Shown in pieces: positions 20,110 through 29,479 of a DNA stretch of 64,000 nucleotides (positions within the stretch are counted from its first letter, which is position 1; each line of letters begins with the position of its first letter). This DNA comes from Tunturiibacter empetritectus (GTDB taxonomy: Bacteria > Acidobacteriota > Terriglobia > Terriglobales > Acidobacteriaceae), in NCBI RefSeq assembly GCF_013410875.1, contig NZ_JACCCU010000002.1:558001-622000 (forward strand). Reading direction: 5' to 3'. The notes beneath the pieces are model-generated. The model did not search any database, was not told the DNA's origin, and saw nothing but the letters and a program-made list of their open reading frames with translations. The position numbers and the translations under genes are program-made.

Positions 20110-23100
20110 TGCAGGCGATCTGTTTGACGGTGATGGCGCGAGGCGAGGCAAAGGTGCGGGGATCGATTCGATCAGTGGCGTTGGGTCTGGTGTTGGCTGG
20201 GAGTGCGTGGGGACAGGCTGTGCCGCCGGTTCAACCGAATGCGGCTACGCCGGCGCAAGAGGCGACGCCCCCTGCGGCTACGCCGCCTGCCGCGGTTGAA
20301 TCGAGTGGCGGAACGATCAGCGGAACCGTAAAGGCTGGAGCAGTTCCCTTGCCCGGAGTTGCCGTGACTGCGAGCAATACGCTGACCGGGAAGAGGTATG
20401 CGACGACGACCGATGGGAATGGCGCGTTTGCGATGACGGTTCCGCGCAACGGCCGCTATGTGGTGAGGGCTGAGCTGGCCGCGTTCGCAGCGGAGACGAA
20501 GGAGGTTTTGATCAACGCTGCCGGGCAGAATGGCGGCAAACCTGCGCAGGTGGCGGAGTTTGGATTGCAGCTGGCCTCGCGGGTGCAGCAGCAGGAGCAG
20601 CGCCAGGCTGCGGCGACAAGTGCTGGAGTGATGCGGGGATTGCAGGCCTTGAGTGTGACTGGTGATGCGTCGGGTTCGGCGGATGCAACGGTTGGAGGAG
20701 GAGGCGCTGGAGCGCAGCTTCCGTCGCTTGCGGGGATGGGGGGCGGCGAGGCGGCGGCGAGCGATTCGGTGACCGTGAGTGGTGCAGCGGGACAGACAAA
20801 TGGGCTTGCGGGATACAGCGAAGACGATATTCGGGAGCGGGTGCAGGATGCGATTGCGCAGGCGCAGCGGCAGGGTGGAGCGGTGGGCGATATTGCGAGT
20901 TCGGTGGCAGGGATGCTGGGCGGGATGATGGGAGGGGGAGGATTTGGCGGGCCGGGCGGCGGGGGATTCGGAGGTCGCGGTGGCGGCGGCGGGCGTGGTG
21001 GTGGCGGCGGTGGGTTTCGCGGGTTCAATCCTACGCAGCCGCATGGAGCGGTGTTCTACCAGGGCGGCAACGGTGCGCTGGATGCAACGAACTTTTCGCT
21101 GACGGGAGCGCCGGTGGTGAAGCCGGGTTACAGCACGAACAGATTTGGAGTGAGCTTTGCGGGGTCGCCGTTTATTCCGGGAGTGGTGAAGGCGAGTACG
21201 AAGCAGTTCGTCTTCTTCAACGTGACGGGGCAGCGGAATATTACACCCTCGAACCTTTACGGCACGGTGCCGACGCTGGCTGAGCGGAGTGGGGACTTCT
21301 CTGCCCTGCTGCAGCCTACGAACGGATTGTCTGCGACGCAGCTCTACAATCCGGCGACCGGCGCGGCGATTCCGGCGAACGTATTTTCAAACGCGGGGCT
21401 TAGCGTCTCGCCACAGGCGGCGGCGCTGCTGAACTTTTATCCGGCACCGAATATTGCAACGACGGGGCAGCAGGGGTACAACTACCAGACAATTACGACT
21501 GCGGGAAACAACGCGACGACGGCGGCGCTCCGGTACGTGCGGAACTTTGGGCAGAACAATACCTTTGGCGGTGGACGCAGAGAGCAGCAAGGCAGCGGGC
21601 CTGCAACGCTGCGGCAGAATATCAACTTCAATGGGAGCTACTCGCACACAGCTGCGGATAATCCGAATATCTTTCTGCCGCTGGGGGGTGCGACGGAGAC
21701 GAATGGATATGGCGTGACTGCCGGTTACACGATCGGATATGGCAAGCTGACCAACAACGCTTCGATCAACTGGAACCGGTCGCACGCTACGGCGCGGAAC
21801 TACTTTACGAATGGGAGCGATCCGCTGGATGGTACGGGGATCACGATTCCGAAGCCGGTGATTGGCGGCGATGCGGGGATCTATAACGGCCTGCCAAATG
21901 TGAGCGTCTCGAACTTTACCGGGTTGACGCAGGCTCTGCCGAACGATGCGGTGAATCAGACGATCTCATTCTCGGACTTTATGAGTTACAGATACAAGAA
22001 ACACAGTATGCGGTATGGATTTGATATTCGGCGAGTGCATGCGGATACGGTGGGTGGGACGAATGTGGTGGGATCGTTCACGTTTACCGGATATGCGACG
22101 CAGAATCCGGTGAGTGCGTGTACGTCGTCCTCGACGGTGACTTGCCCGGTGGTGGCGCCGAGTGGATATGGGTTGGCTGATCTTCTGCTGGGGCTGCCGC
22201 AGCAGTCGGCGATCCAGGCGGCGACGCAGAAGACCTATCTGCGGGCGAATGTCTTTGACTGGTATGCGCAGGATGATTGGCGGGTGTTGGCGAATCTGAC
22301 TTTGAACTATGGACTGAGGTATGAGTATTTTTCGCCTTATGTGGAGAAGGATAATCGGCTGGTGAATCTGGATCACAATGCGGATTTTACGGTGGTGACG
22401 CCGGTGTGTCCGGTGGCGATTGCGGGGGCATGCGGGGCGGGGACGGTGCGGTCGCTGGTGAATCCGGATAGGAATATGTACTCGCCGCGGCTGGGGTTTG
22501 CGTATCGGCCGAAGCTGAAGATCTTCAAAGATACGGTGGTGCGTGGGGGGTATGGGATCAACTTCAACACGGGGCAGTATGCGACGGTGGCGAGGAATCT
22601 TTCCGCGCAGGTGCCGTTTGCGTTGACGCAGACGAACGTGGTGGGGCAGACGGGATGCACTCCGGGGACGCTGACGCTGGCGAATGGGTTCGGCTGCTCG
22701 ACGACGCCGGTGCAGAACAACTACGCGGCTAATCTGGATTATCGACTGGGGCATGTGCAGGTGTGGAACGTGGATATTCAGCGGACGTTTCCGCTGGGGA
22801 TTGTGGCGAATGTTGGATACAACGGAGCGAAGGGTGGGGAGCTGGATATTGTGCGGGCACCGAACCGGACGGCGACGGGTGTGCTGAATCCTGGGGCGCA
22901 GCCGTTCAATTATGAGGATTCGCTGGGGTTTTCGCGGTTTCAGCAGTTGAGCGTGAATGTGCGGAAGCGGCTGCAGAAGGGGGTTTCGCTGCAGGCGACG
23001 TATCACTATGGGCACTCGATCGATAACGCTTCGTCGATTGGCGGGACGACAGTGGTTCCTGCGCAGAACGATAAGGATTTGAATGCGGAAGAGGGGAACA

Positions 23101-23651
23101 GCTCGTTCGATGTGCGGCACCAGGTGACGGGAAACTGGGTGCTGGAGCTGCCGTTTGGGCCGAACCGGGCTTTCTTTACGAAGGGGGGATTCTGGTCGCG
23201 GGCGCTGGATGGGTTCTCGCTGTCGGGGGACTTTACGTTTGCTTCGGGGACTTACTTCACGCCGCACTATGTTTCGACGGTAGCGGAGACAGCTACGGGG
23301 ACCAACAATACGCTGCGGCCGGACAGGGTTTTTTCGCAGCCGATTCCTGGGCAGGGGACGATCTTGAACTGGTTCAATGCGGCGGCGTTCGCGGCTCCGG
23401 CGAACGGGTATGGGACGGCGTCGCGCGGGTCGATTGAGGGGCCGGGGATTGCGGTTGCGGATGCTTCGCTGTCGCGAACGGTGGCACTGGGCGAGACGCG
23501 GTCGTTTGAGGCGAGAGTGACAGCGACGAATGTCTTCAACACGGTGCAGTACTCGGGGATCGATACGACACTGAACTCGCAGACGTTTGGGCAGGTGACC
23601 TCGGCGGCGACGATGCGGCGGTTGACGGTGCTGGCGCGGTACCGGTTTTGA
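20109..23651 (+). CDS. Oar-like TonB-dependent outer-membrane receptor
   Basis: About 1180 residues. After a signal peptide (…LVLAGSAWGQA) and a Pro/Ala linker comes a carboxypeptidase-regulatory-like domain (GTISGTVKAGAVPLPGVAVTAS…TDGNGAF), then an unusual Gly-rich stretch at about 270-310 (positions 20925-21020), then the plug and a very long barrel ending in an aromatic residue (RYRF). Such receptors are abundant in Acidobacteria and take up complex polysaccharide or protein breakdown products; substrate is not readable. ATG 20109 overlaps the upstream stop, and the VWFA gene follows within 20 bp. The coding strand is strongly G-rich. Confidence 0.88.
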   Translation: MQAICLTVMARGEAKVRGSIRSVALGLVLAGSAWGQAVPPVQPNAATPAQEATPPAATPPAAVESSGGTISGTVKAGAVPLPGVAVTASNTLTGKRYATTTDGNGAFAMTVPRNGRYVVRAELAAFAAETKEVLINAAGQNGGKPAQVAEFGLQLASRVQQQEQRQAAATSAGVMRGLQALSVTGDASGSADATVGGGGAGAQLPSLAGMGGGEAAASDSVTVSGAAGQTNGLAGYSEDDIRERVQDAIAQAQRQGGAVGDIASSVAGMLGGMMGGGGFGGPGGGGFGGRGGGGGRGGGGGGFRGFNPTQPHGAVFYQGGNGALDATNFSLTGAPVVKPGYSTNRFGVSFAGSPFIPGVVKASTKQFVFFNVTGQRNITPSNLYGTVPTLAERSGDFSALLQPTNGLSATQLYNPATGAAIPANVFSNAGLSVSPQAAALLNFYPAPNIATTGQQGYNYQTITTAGNNATTAALRYVRNFGQNNTFGGGRREQQGSGPATLRQNINFNGSYSHTAADNPNIFLPLGGATETNGYGVTAGYTIGYGKLTNNASINWNRSHATARNYFTNGSDPLDGTGITIPKPVIGGDAGIYNGLPNVSVSNFTGLTQALPNDAVNQTISFSDFMSYRYKKHSMRYGFDIRRVHADTVGGTNVVGSFTFTGYATQNPVSACTSSSTVTCPVVAPSGYGLADLLLGLPQQSAIQAATQKTYLRANVFDWYAQDDWRVLANLTLNYGLRYEYFSPYVEKDNRLVNLDHNADFTVVTPVCPVAIAGACGAGTVRSLVNPDRNMYSPRLGFAYRPKLKIFKDTVVRGGYGINFNTGQYATVARNLSAQVPFALTQTNVVGQTGCTPGTLTLANGFGCSTTPVQNNYAANLDYRLGHVQVWNVDIQRTFPLGIVANVGYNGAKGGELDIVRAPNRTATGVLNPGAQPFNYEDSLGFSRFQQLSVNVRKRLQKGVSLQATYHYGHSIDNASSIGGTTVVPAQNDKDLNAEEGNSSFDVRHQVTGNWVLELPFGPNRAFFTKGGFWSRALDGFSLSGDFTFASGTYFTPHYVSTVAETATGTNNTLRPDRVFSQPIPGQGTILNWFNAAAFAAPANGYGTASRGSIEGPGIAVADASLSRTVALGETRSFEARVTATNVFNTVQYSGIDTTLNSQTFGQVTSAATMRRLTVLARYRF
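20925..21025 (+). repeat. GGN-rich coding tract in the TonB receptor
   Basis: Near-continuous GGC/GGG/GGT codons encode a Gly-rich linker of about 35 residues with interspersed Phe, Met and Arg. It lies between the regulatory-like domain and the plug/barrel. Confidence 0.8.
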
Positions 23652-23668
23652 TATTGAGGGGCGAGGCT

Positions 23669-25885
23669 ATGAGTTTGCGACTAGCGGCTAACTTGCGACA
23701 AGCGGTGACCTGGCGTGGAATTGTAGCTGCGATGCTGGTCGGCGTGGTTGCCGGGATGCCTGTGGCGGGTGGGTGGGCGCAGCAGCCGGACCAGTCGGGT
23801 GGATTTACGCTGAAGGTGCAGAGCGATATTGTGCTGACCAACGTGATAGTGCGGGACAAGAAGACGGGCGAGGTTGTGAAGGGACTGAAGGAGAGCGACT
23901 TTACGATTCTGGAGAATGGGAAGCCGCAGAAGATTGCCAGCTTCGACTATCAAAATGTGGATGAAGCCGCGGTGCTGCGGGAGAAGTCGACCGTGATAGG
24001 AAAAGCTTCGATCGCGGACTTGGTCAATGGGGAGTTTGCGTCGAATCCAGCTACGCTGCGGGATCATCGGCTGATCGTGATGTTCTTCGATTTGAGCAGT
24101 ATGCAGCCGGAGGATATCGACCGGGCGGTGGAGTCGGCACAGGACTTCGTGAACAAGAAGATGCAGCAGGCGGACCTGGTGGCGCTGGTGAGCATGGCTA
24201 CCGGCCTGAGCATGGATCAGGACTTTACCTCGGATAAGGCGGCGCTGCTCAAGGGGTTGGGCAAGTACAACGGAACCGAGGGGACGGGTTTCGCGAACGG
24301 CAATGAAGGGGGCAACTCAGGCGGGACGGCGGATGATGCTTCGAGTTTTAGCTCCGATGACAGCGAGTACAACGCACTGAATACGGATCGTGAGCTGTAT
24401 GCGATTCGAACGATTGCGAAGAGTCTTGAGAGGGTCGATCAGCGAAAGAGCCTGTTGTACTTCAGCGGTGGGCTGACGCGGCAGGGGATCGAAAACCAGG
24501 CGAGTATGCGGGCGGCTACGAACGAGGCTGTGAAGGCCAACATGGCCATCTACAGTGTGGACTCGCGTGGGTTGGAGGCTCTGCCGCCGGTGGGAAATGC
24601 CTCGACGGGTAGCCTGCGTGGGACGGCGGCTTACAGCGGCGGCGCGATGCAGAGCCAGTTGGATGCGAACTTCGGCTCGCAGGAGACGCTGGCGACGCTC
24701 TCTTCCGACACGGGCGGGAAGGCGTTCTTCGATTCGAACGACTTTGCGCCGGCGTTTCAGCAGGTGCAGCATGATACGGAGGCTTACTACATCGTTGGGT
24801 TCCGCTCGACCAATACGGCGCGGGATGGAAGCTTCCGGCACCTGACGGTGAAGTTGAATCGCAGCGATGTAAAGCTCGACTACCGCCCGGGCTACTACGC
24901 CCCTGCCGACTTTCAGCACCAGAAGACCCAGGACCGGGAGCAGGCTTTGATGGAGGAGTTGCGGAGCGATCTTCCGGCGACCGATGTTGCGGTGTATCTG
25001 CAGGCGTTGTACTTCAGGATGGCGGAGAACAAGTTTTTTGTTCCGGTATCGCTGATCATTCCGGGGTCGCAGATCCATAGTGTGAAGAACGGCGACCGGG
25101 ATAAAGCCAATATCGATGTGATCGGGCAGGTGAAGAACGCCGAGGGCATTGTTGTGGGGAACGTTCGCGACACGGTGAAGCTGGCGCTGGATGCGGCGCA
25201 ACAGGTCCAGCAGAAGAAGATTCAGTATTCGACTGGATTCACGCTGGCTCCCGGAAGATACCACCTGAAGTTTGTGGTGCGGGAGAACCAGACGGGCGCG
25301 ATGGGCAGCTTTGAGACCGACCTGCAGGTGCCTGATCTGAAGAAGATTCCACTAAAGCTGAGTTCGATTGTGCTGTCGAGCCAGCGGGTGCCGAACACGG
25401 CCAAGAAGGTCTCGAGTCCCCTGGTGCGGGACGGAGTGGAGTGGATTCCGAATGTTCCCCATGTGTTTCGGCAGGACCAGCACCTCTACTTTCTGTACGA
25501 GGTGTACGATCCGGCGAAGGAGAAGAGTGCTGCGGAGCCCTCGAGTTCTCCCGGGTTAACGCGGCGCGAGGGCGGCCCGGTACGGGTGTTGACCAGCATT
25601 GAGTTTCTGATTGGCGGCGTGAAAGTGTATGAAACGCCGCTGGTTGAGGCCAAAACGGTGAATGTCCCCGAGCGAGGCGCCGTGGCGTTCCAGTTCGATG
25701 TGCCGCTGACTCCGTTGAAACCTGGGACCTATATCTGCCAAGTAAACGTGATCGATGATGCTGGCGGAAGCTTCAGCTTTCCCCGGATGGCGATGCGAGT
25801 GGAGCCGGGGACGGCGCCTGTGGTGGCTCCCGCAACCTCTGCATCCGCGCCGGTCTCCCCTGGTGGTCCTATCAAACCGGAGTGA
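23669..25885 (+). CDS. VWFA-related Acidobacterial domain protein, exported
   Basis: 738 residues from ATG 23669, preceded by GAGGGGCGAGG; an in-frame TTG at 23648 overlaps the receptor stop. A signal peptide ends near GGWAQQP. The N-terminal FTLKVQSDIVLTNVIVRDKKTGEVVKGLKESDFTILENGKPQKI block and the von Willebrand A part (RLIVMFFDLSSMQPED…LLYFSGGLTRQG…YYIVGF) are typical of this family. The MIDAS motif is DLSSM rather than the full DxSxS. The C-terminal half is beta-rich. Likely a periplasmic or surface binding protein working with the receptor in front of it; role not proven. Confidence 0.88.
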   Translation: MSLRLAANLRQAVTWRGIVAAMLVGVVAGMPVAGGWAQQPDQSGGFTLKVQSDIVLTNVIVRDKKTGEVVKGLKESDFTILENGKPQKIASFDYQNVDEAAVLREKSTVIGKASIADLVNGEFASNPATLRDHRLIVMFFDLSSMQPEDIDRAVESAQDFVNKKMQQADLVALVSMATGLSMDQDFTSDKAALLKGLGKYNGTEGTGFANGNEGGNSGGTADDASSFSSDDSEYNALNTDRELYAIRTIAKSLERVDQRKSLLYFSGGLTRQGIENQASMRAATNEAVKANMAIYSVDSRGLEALPPVGNASTGSLRGTAAYSGGAMQSQLDANFGSQETLATLSSDTGGKAFFDSNDFAPAFQQVQHDTEAYYIVGFRSTNTARDGSFRHLTVKLNRSDVKLDYRPGYYAPADFQHQKTQDREQALMEELRSDLPATDVAVYLQALYFRMAENKFFVPVSLIIPGSQIHSVKNGDRDKANIDVIGQVKNAEGIVVGNVRDTVKLALDAAQQVQQKKIQYSTGFTLAPGRYHLKFVVRENQTGAMGSFETDLQVPDLKKIPLKLSSIVLSSQRVPNTAKKVSSPLVRDGVEWIPNVPHVFRQDQHLYFLYEVYDPAKEKSAAEPSSSPGLTRREGGPVRVLTSIEFLIGGVKVYETPLVEAKTVNVPERGAVAFQFDVPLTPLKPGTYICQVNVIDDAGGSFSFPRMAMRVEPGTAPVVAPATSASAPVSPGGPIKPE

Positions 25886-25948
25886 AGTGGCTATTGACAG
25901 TGTTAAATCCTGAGGCCGATGATGATGGCGAATTCGTGAGGTCCTCTT

Positions 25949-26860
25949 ATGAGACCGCAACTTCGCTTGACTCTTCTTCTCCCAGTTCTTGGTTTAGCGC
26001 TTTCCAATCCTCCCCTGACGTCGCAGAAGCTTTCGCCTGCAGCCACCCCTGATGCCCAGCGCGATCTACGCCACCAAAGCGCCGACTGGTTCGCCATCGA
26101 ACCTCATCTTCCCGATCCGGCGACTGCGAGCCCGCAGAAGCTGGAGATCGCTGCGGACGTTCTACGGGCGCGACGTTTTCCGGAAGATGCGCTGGTCTAT
26201 TACGGATATGCGCTGCAGCGCGGCGGACCGGAGCAGGAGTTGCTCATCCGAATGGGCGTAACTGAGCTTGACCTGCGACATATAGCAGTTGCGCGCACTT
26301 ATTTTCTGCGGGTGGTTCATCTACAAAAGAAAAACTCACAGGGATGGAACAATCTTGGCGCGGCCGAATATATAGATGGGCGCTATGGGACGGCAATCTC
26401 CGACTACAGCAAGGCCATAAAGCTGGATAGGAAATCGGCGATCTATCACTCCAATCTAGGAACCGCATACTTCGAAGAGAAGAGCTTCGAGAAGGCGCGA
26501 CAACAGTTCGATATCGCGCTGACGCTAGATCCGGATATGATGCAGCATCACGGAGCAAGTGGGATTGAAGCTCATATGCTCTCGCCGGCGGATCATGCTC
26601 ATTATTGCTTCGAGATAGCGCGACTCTATGCTCATCGCGGCGATGAAGAGGATATGCTTCGCTACCTTACGCTCGCCAGCGAAGGTGGATACGACGTGTT
26701 GGGATCGATGGGTTCCGACGAAGTGTTGGCGAAGTATCGCAAAGATCCGCGCGTGATAAGCCTGGTGAAAAATGCGAATGCTCTGCGAAACGCGAAGACG
26801 TCGGTCGCGGATGCGCGAAGCGGCGGTGTACCGCCACTGTTGCCGCAGGTTCCCAACTGA
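25949..26860 (+). CDS. Exported TPR-repeat protein
   Basis: 303 residues. A signal peptide (MRPQLRLTLLLPVLGLALSNPPLTS) precedes tetratricopeptide repeats at about 60-205, clearest in SQGWNNLGAAEYIDGRYGTAISDYSKAIKLD and AIYHSNLGTAYFEEKSFEKARQQFDIALTLD. The C-terminal part (HYCFEIARLYAHRGDEEDMLRYLTLASEGGYD) looks like a degenerate repeat. It follows the VWFA gene by 63 bp on the same strand, as in many acidobacterial loci, and may be a scaffold for the same system. Confidence 0.8.
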   Translation: MRPQLRLTLLLPVLGLALSNPPLTSQKLSPAATPDAQRDLRHQSADWFAIEPHLPDPATASPQKLEIAADVLRARRFPEDALVYYGYALQRGGPEQELLIRMGVTELDLRHIAVARTYFLRVVHLQKKNSQGWNNLGAAEYIDGRYGTAISDYSKAIKLDRKSAIYHSNLGTAYFEEKSFEKARQQFDIALTLDPDMMQHHGASGIEAHMLSPADHAHYCFEIARLYAHRGDEEDMLRYLTLASEGGYDVLGSMGSDEVLAKYRKDPRVISLVKNANALRNAKTSVADARSGGVPPLLPQVPN

Positions 26861-26865
26861 TTGCA

Positions 26866-27057
26866 TTACTTATAGGGGCAGTGACGACAATCTGAGTTAC
26901 AGCAGTAGCCGCGCCTGAGATGGTAGGCAGCGGTAAACACGAGGTATGGACCCTCGTAGTAGAAGTCTTCGGGCAGGAGCTCCTTAGGCGCGTCGTCCGC
27001 GGGTGGAACAGGCGGTGGAATGACGGCGGGTTTGATGGAGTCCTGCATGGATGACAT
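26866..27057 (-). CDS. DUF5522 small cysteine-rich protein
   Basis: 63 residues. A Pro/Asp-rich N-terminus leads to YYEGPYLVFTAAYHLRRGYCCNSDCRHCPYK, the full DUF5522 signature with Cys spacing CC-x3-C-x2-C. This is probably a small metal-binding or iron-sulfur protein; the function is unknown. Its start is 3 bp after the last of three TCTAGGA repeats (27060-27092). It converges on the TPR gene with only 5 bp between stops. Confidence 0.85.
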   Translation of the reverse strand: MSSMQDSIKPAVIPPPVPPADDAPKELLPEDFYYEGPYLVFTAAYHLRRGYCCNSDCRHCPYK

Positions 27058-27059
27058 GA

Positions 27060-27092
27060 TCCTAGACCAGTGTCCTAGATCAATATCCTAGA
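27060..27092 (-). repeat. Three TCTAGGA heptamers, 13-bp period, before DUF5522
   Basis: On the minus strand TCTAGGA occurs at 27086-27092, 27073-27079 and 27060-27066, exactly 13 bp apart, the last one reading into TCATG of the start codon so that its AGGA could be the ribosome site. Confidence 0.7.
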
Positions 27093-27198
27093 CCCGTTTG
27101 AAGACCTGCGGGTCGGGCCGCCGCAGGAGTTCTTTTTTAAAGAGAGTCTGGTATGGGCGAGTGGCAGGTTCGAATCGACTGACTTGAGGTCGTCGGTG

Positions 27199-28599
27199 TT
27201 ATTTGGTGGCGTCCTGAGCGAGGCGGAGTCCGGAGAACTGCCAGCGCGTTGCGGGTGAGAAGAAGTTTCGGTACGTGGCACGGATGTGGGTGGCTGGCGT
27301 GACACAGGATCCTCCTCGGAGAATGACCTGGGAGGACATGAACTTGCCGTTGTACTCGCCGAGCGCGCCGGGAAGGGGCTTGTAGCCGGGATAGCCGGTG
27401 TAGCCACTGGCGGTCCACTCCCAGACATCGCCGAAGATCTGCTGCAGGCCGGGGAGGGCAGATGCAGGGGTTGGATGGAGGTTTCCGGTCTCCAGGAGAT
27501 TGGCTTGAATGGCAGGGATGGCGGCGAGGCTCTGCGCGGGGTCCGGCTGGTAGGTGAGGAGCGCGGGCTGCGAGTTGATCTCTTTACGCTGGAGACCGAG
27601 CTGGCTGACGGCGTGCTCCCACTCGAACTCGGTGGGGAGACGGTGGCCCACCCACCGGGCGAAGGCGTCGGCTTCGAAGAAGCTGAGATGGCAGACAGGG
27701 GTCTCGCTGAGGTCGTCGAGCGAGCGGAAGCCGTGCATGGTGTAGATGGACCAGCCGGAGTTGGTCTCTTCGTCGCGGCGCCAGTAGAGGGGGGCCTGCC
27801 AGTTTTCTGCACGGTTAGTGGTCCAACCCTCGGAGAGCCAAAGCTCGGGGCGGTTGTAACCGTTCTGGTCGATGAAGGCGAGGTAATCGGCGCAGGTGAC
27901 AAGACGCGTGGCGAGGCGATAGGGCGCGAGATAGACGGGGTGGCGGGGGGTCTCGTTGTCAAAGGCGAATGCGGAAACGGACTGGATTGGGTCAGTGGGA
28001 TCGAGTTTGAAGCCGATTTCGGTGATGCCTCCAGCGAAGTCGATCCAGTCCAGAGGCGGGGCGATGACGTCGAGCTTCTGCTTCGCGGGTGACTCGAGGT
28101 AGGGAGGATGGAGCGGGTTGGTGAAGAGAGCGTGCTTGATGTCGGTGGCGATGAGCTCCTGGTGCTGCTGCTCATGCTCGAGGCCGAGAGCGATGCGGCG
28201 CGCAGCTTCGTCTTCAAGGGGATGCTGCAACAAGGAAGCCATGGCTGCGTCTACGTGGGTGCGGTAGGCGAGGATGGAGTCGAGTGGGGGGCGGGAGAAG
28301 GAGGCGCGAAGTTTTTTTTCCGGCATCTCTCCGAGCGAGTTGTAATAGCTGTTGAAGAGCCAGTGAAAGTCAGGATGGAAGGGCTGGTAGCCGGCAGCGA
28401 ACTCGCGGAGAACAAACGTCTCGAAGAACCAGCTGGTATGGGCCAAATGCCACTTGACCGGACTGGCCTCAGAAGAGGACTGGACCATCATGTCTTCTGG
28501 AGATAAGGGACTACAAAGATGCTTGCTCGCCAGACGAACGGCTTGGTATCGCGCGAGAAGCGATGCTGCAGTGGCGGTGGTTTCAGCTGTCTGAGACAT
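27199..28599 (-). CDS. egtB: Ergothioneine biosynthesis protein EgtB (iron sulfoxide synthase)
   Basis: 466 residues. The N-terminal DinB-like domain has the iron-binding histidines: KWHLAHTSWFFE (His51) and HEQQHQE (His142, His146). The C-terminal FGE-sulfatase domain is complete (EFEWEHAV, DVWEWTASGY, GGSCVTPATHIRATYRNF, FSGLRLA). The enzyme joins a thiol donor (gamma-Glu-Cys or Cys) to hercynine with oxygen. No egtD methyltransferase is next to it: the neighbours are MarC and DUF5522, so hercynine synthesis must be encoded elsewhere. Confidence 0.92.
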   Translation of the reverse strand: MSQTAETTATAASLLARYQAVRLASKHLCSPLSPEDMMVQSSSEASPVKWHLAHTSWFFETFVLREFAAGYQPFHPDFHWLFNSYYNSLGEMPEKKLRASFSRPPLDSILAYRTHVDAAMASLLQHPLEDEAARRIALGLEHEQQHQELIATDIKHALFTNPLHPPYLESPAKQKLDVIAPPLDWIDFAGGITEIGFKLDPTDPIQSVSAFAFDNETPRHPVYLAPYRLATRLVTCADYLAFIDQNGYNRPELWLSEGWTTNRAENWQAPLYWRRDEETNSGWSIYTMHGFRSLDDLSETPVCHLSFFEADAFARWVGHRLPTEFEWEHAVSQLGLQRKEINSQPALLTYQPDPAQSLAAIPAIQANLLETGNLHPTPASALPGLQQIFGDVWEWTASGYTGYPGYKPLPGALGEYNGKFMSSQVILRGGSCVTPATHIRATYRNFFSPATRWQFSGLRLAQDATK

Positions 28600-28734
28600 A
28601 TTCTTCTCGCTTCACGAAGAGATCGAGGATGGTTATGTGATGCCCTGTAGGACTGCGAAGTTGCCGAAAAGTTACGTTGGGCCGGTGATCCGTGTGCGCT
28701 GAAAGGGGCTTCCTTCGCAGCTTCAAATGCTGCT

Positions 28735-29418
28735 TTACGGCTTGTTGATCACACCAAGATCGATCATGCCATTCACAAAGTACTGCACCGCGAGAGCCAC
28801 CAGCAACAGACCCATGATGCGGACCAGAATCCTGACGCCAGTATCTCCCAGAGCGCGGGCCACCCGGTCGGAGTTTCCGAGGACCAGATAGCAGATCGCC
28901 GCTGTGATAAAGATTGCAAGCAAGATAATGGCGATCTTCTGCCAGCTCGACTGTGCCTGGCCAACCAGTACCATCACGCTGGTAATGGAGCCTGGACCCG
29001 CGAGCATTGGAATGCCAAGCGGGACGATACCGGCGTCTTCTTTCTGCGCGGCTTCGGTGGTCTCCTCGGTTGACTCCTGCGTGGGCGAGCGCTTGGCTTC
29101 GAGCATGTCCAGGCCGATGAGCAGGAGGATGATGCCGCCAGCGATCTCGAAGGCCGGAAGCGTGATGCCGAACATCCTGAAGATGTACTGCCCCGCCACG
29201 GCGAACGCGCTGAGCACGACCAGTGCGGTGACCGACGCTTTCCAGGCCATCTTTCGTCGACGCGCCGCATCCGCACCCTCTGTCACCGCGAGAAAGGTGG
29301 GCAGAGCGGCAAACGGGTCGACGAGAAAGAAGATGGAGCTGAGCGCGAGAACAGAAAACTGCACGTACGCCGAGTGCTCCAGCCCCGCGAGGCTGACGGC
29401 ATGGGGATTGAACATCAC
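28735..29418 (-). CDS. MarC family integral membrane protein
   Basis: 227 residues with about six membrane helices (for example FSVLALSSIFFLVDPFAALPTFLAV, IAGGIILLLIGLDML, VRIMGLLLVALAVQYFVNGM) and the family landmarks FFLVDPFAALPTFL and VPLGIPMLAGPGSIT. A GTG (29418) and ATG (29415) are adjacent possible starts. The family function is unsettled despite its name. Divergent from ilvE with a 61-bp gap. Confidence 0.9.
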   Translation of the reverse strand: MMFNPHAVSLAGLEHSAYVQFSVLALSSIFFLVDPFAALPTFLAVTEGADAARRRKMAWKASVTALVVLSAFAVAGQYIFRMFGITLPAFEIAGGIILLLIGLDMLEAKRSPTQESTEETTEAAQKEDAGIVPLGIPMLAGPGSITSVMVLVGQAQSSWQKIAIILLAIFITAAICYLVLGNSDRVARALGDTGVRILVRIMGLLLVALAVQYFVNGMIDLGVINKP

Positions 29419-29446
29419 TCTCTATTCTCCCATGCCGGGCAGCCGT

Positions 29447-29452
29447 TATAAT
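29447..29452 (+). promoter_or_regulatory. -10 box upstream of ilvE
   Basis: A perfect TATAAT lies 28 bp before the ilvE ATG. The matching -35 position (29424-29429, ATTCTC) is poor. Confidence 0.45.
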
Positions 29453-29479
29453 GATGCTTCAGCGCCTAGGAGCGTACGA

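Noticed and set aside
21966..23267. 433-residue frame antisense to the TonB receptor
   Set aside because: Arg/His/Pro-rich shadow of a G-rich coding strand; no domain.
27075..28217. 380-residue Ser/Pro-rich frame over egtB on the same strand
   Set aside because: Shadow in another frame; egtB has all its motifs.
28904..29479. Long in-frame extension before ilvE
   Set aside because: It is antisense to marC, has no family match, and the true start at 29480 has a good ribosome site and the normal IlvE N-terminus.
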